NCBI GenBank assembly: GCA_937896695.1
Contig: CALBOT010000108.1
Span: forward strand, 1 to 20,233
Reading direction: 5' to 3'
From: an uncultured Candidatus Nitrosopelagicus sp.
GTDB lineage: Archaea > Thermoproteota > Nitrososphaeria > Nitrososphaerales > Nitrosopumilaceae
Length of the DNA stretch: 20,233 nucleotides
Shown: positions 20,090 to 20,233 of the stretch, one piece after another
Position numbering within the stretch: position 1 is the stretch's first letter
Layout of the letters: the number at the start of each line of letters is the position of its first letter
Program-made: the position numbers and the translations under genes
Notes under the pieces: generated by a model
The model's input: only the letters and a program-made list of their open reading frames with translations
What the model was told of the DNA's origin: nothing
The model's database searches: none

Positions 20090-20233
20090 ATGAATATCAT
20101 GTCTGAAGAATTCAAAATTGAAACGCCATATTTACCAGGGGAGAAAGGTTGTAGAATCACATGGTTCTTTACAGATGATGAAGAAAAAACACTTTATCTA
20201 AGACATGAAGATTTAATGGAAATGATTGAAGTT
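20090..20233 (+). CDS. Hypothetical protein, 3' part outside the window
   Basis: An open frame runs to the right edge without a stop. From ATG 20090 it gives 48 codons ('MNIMSEEFKIETPYLPGEK', 'GCRITWFFTDDEEKTLYL', 'RHEDLMEMIEV'); an inner ATG at 20099 ('MSEEFKIE') is an alternative start. The composition is that of a normal cytosolic protein. No clear TATA box can be assigned. It is divergent from the membrane-protein gene. Family unknown. Confidence 0.6.
   Translation, partial: MNIMSEEFKIETPYLPGEKGCRITWFFTDDEEKTLYLRHEDLMEMIEV

Noticed and set aside
1..20233. tRNA or rRNA genes, CRISPR arrays, insertion sequences and prophage
   Set aside because: No GC-rich cloverleaf, no regular spaced repeats, no transposase or phage-structural motif was found by eye on either strand.

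Overview
The window looks like a piece of the chromosome of a marine-type ammonia-oxidising archaeon (Nitrososphaerota/Thaumarchaeota, Nitrosopumilus-like). The clues are very AT-rich, compact DNA, two TFIIB-type factors, an archaeal EF-2 with the diphthamide-site motif, secreted proteins with the thaumarchaeal 'W(I/V)KN(N/T)AGWWA' repeat, and a PEFG-CTERM surface protein. The placement is inferred from gene content; no database was searched. I see no rRNA, tRNA, CRISPR array, insertion sequence or phage gene, so this reads as ordinary core and lineage-specific chromosome rather than an island.

Layout. 1-1928 (minus strand): a secreted AGWWA-repeat protein, then a small OB-fold (SNase-like) protein whose stop overlaps the start of a 2-oxoglutarate/Fe(II) oxygenase that runs off the left edge. 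2032-5170: an SRPBCC protein converging on a phytoene-desaturase-like flavoprotein that sits directly behind a small zinc-ribbon gene, then a SAM methyltransferase and a very small zinc-finger protein. 5270-8875: a short acidic ORF, a divergent TFB (TFB-1), and aEF-2 with a coupled 65-aa gene. 8950-12031: a possible nuclease-fold protein, a PEFG-CTERM surface protein, a rhodanese coupled to a SWIM-finger protein, a protein of unknown function sharing a promoter region with the rhodanese, and a membrane-anchored J-domain protein. 12164-15131: a DUF5679-like zinc ribbon, a small acidic protein, a SNF2-family ATPase and a stand-alone LON-domain protein. 15212-20233: a winged-helix/Met-rich protein coupled to BirA, a secreted TPR/AGWWA/metzincin protease, a conventional TFB (TFB-2), a five-helix membrane protein and the start of one more gene.

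Gene expression signals are unusually readable. Many starts have a TATA-like box centred about 25-27 nt upstream of the start codon, which places the transcription start at or next to the start codon (leaderless mRNA). I used this to choose starts, including non-ATG ones (GTG at 10173 and 16790, TTG at 18531 and 19993). Genes inside operons show no clear Shine-Dalgarno sequence and instead overlap or abut (TGATG, TAATG, TAA plus one base plus start).

The items most worth a second look are: TFB-1, whose zinc ribbon and B-reader are degenerate while the cyclin folds are intact, lying about 12 kb from a normal TFB; a membrane J-domain protein whose extracellular domain matches that of the nearby PEFG-CTERM protein; the winged-helix/Met-rich/Gly-Asp-tail protein coupled to BirA; and the TPR/AGWWA/metzincin protease with an almost perfect internal DNA duplication.
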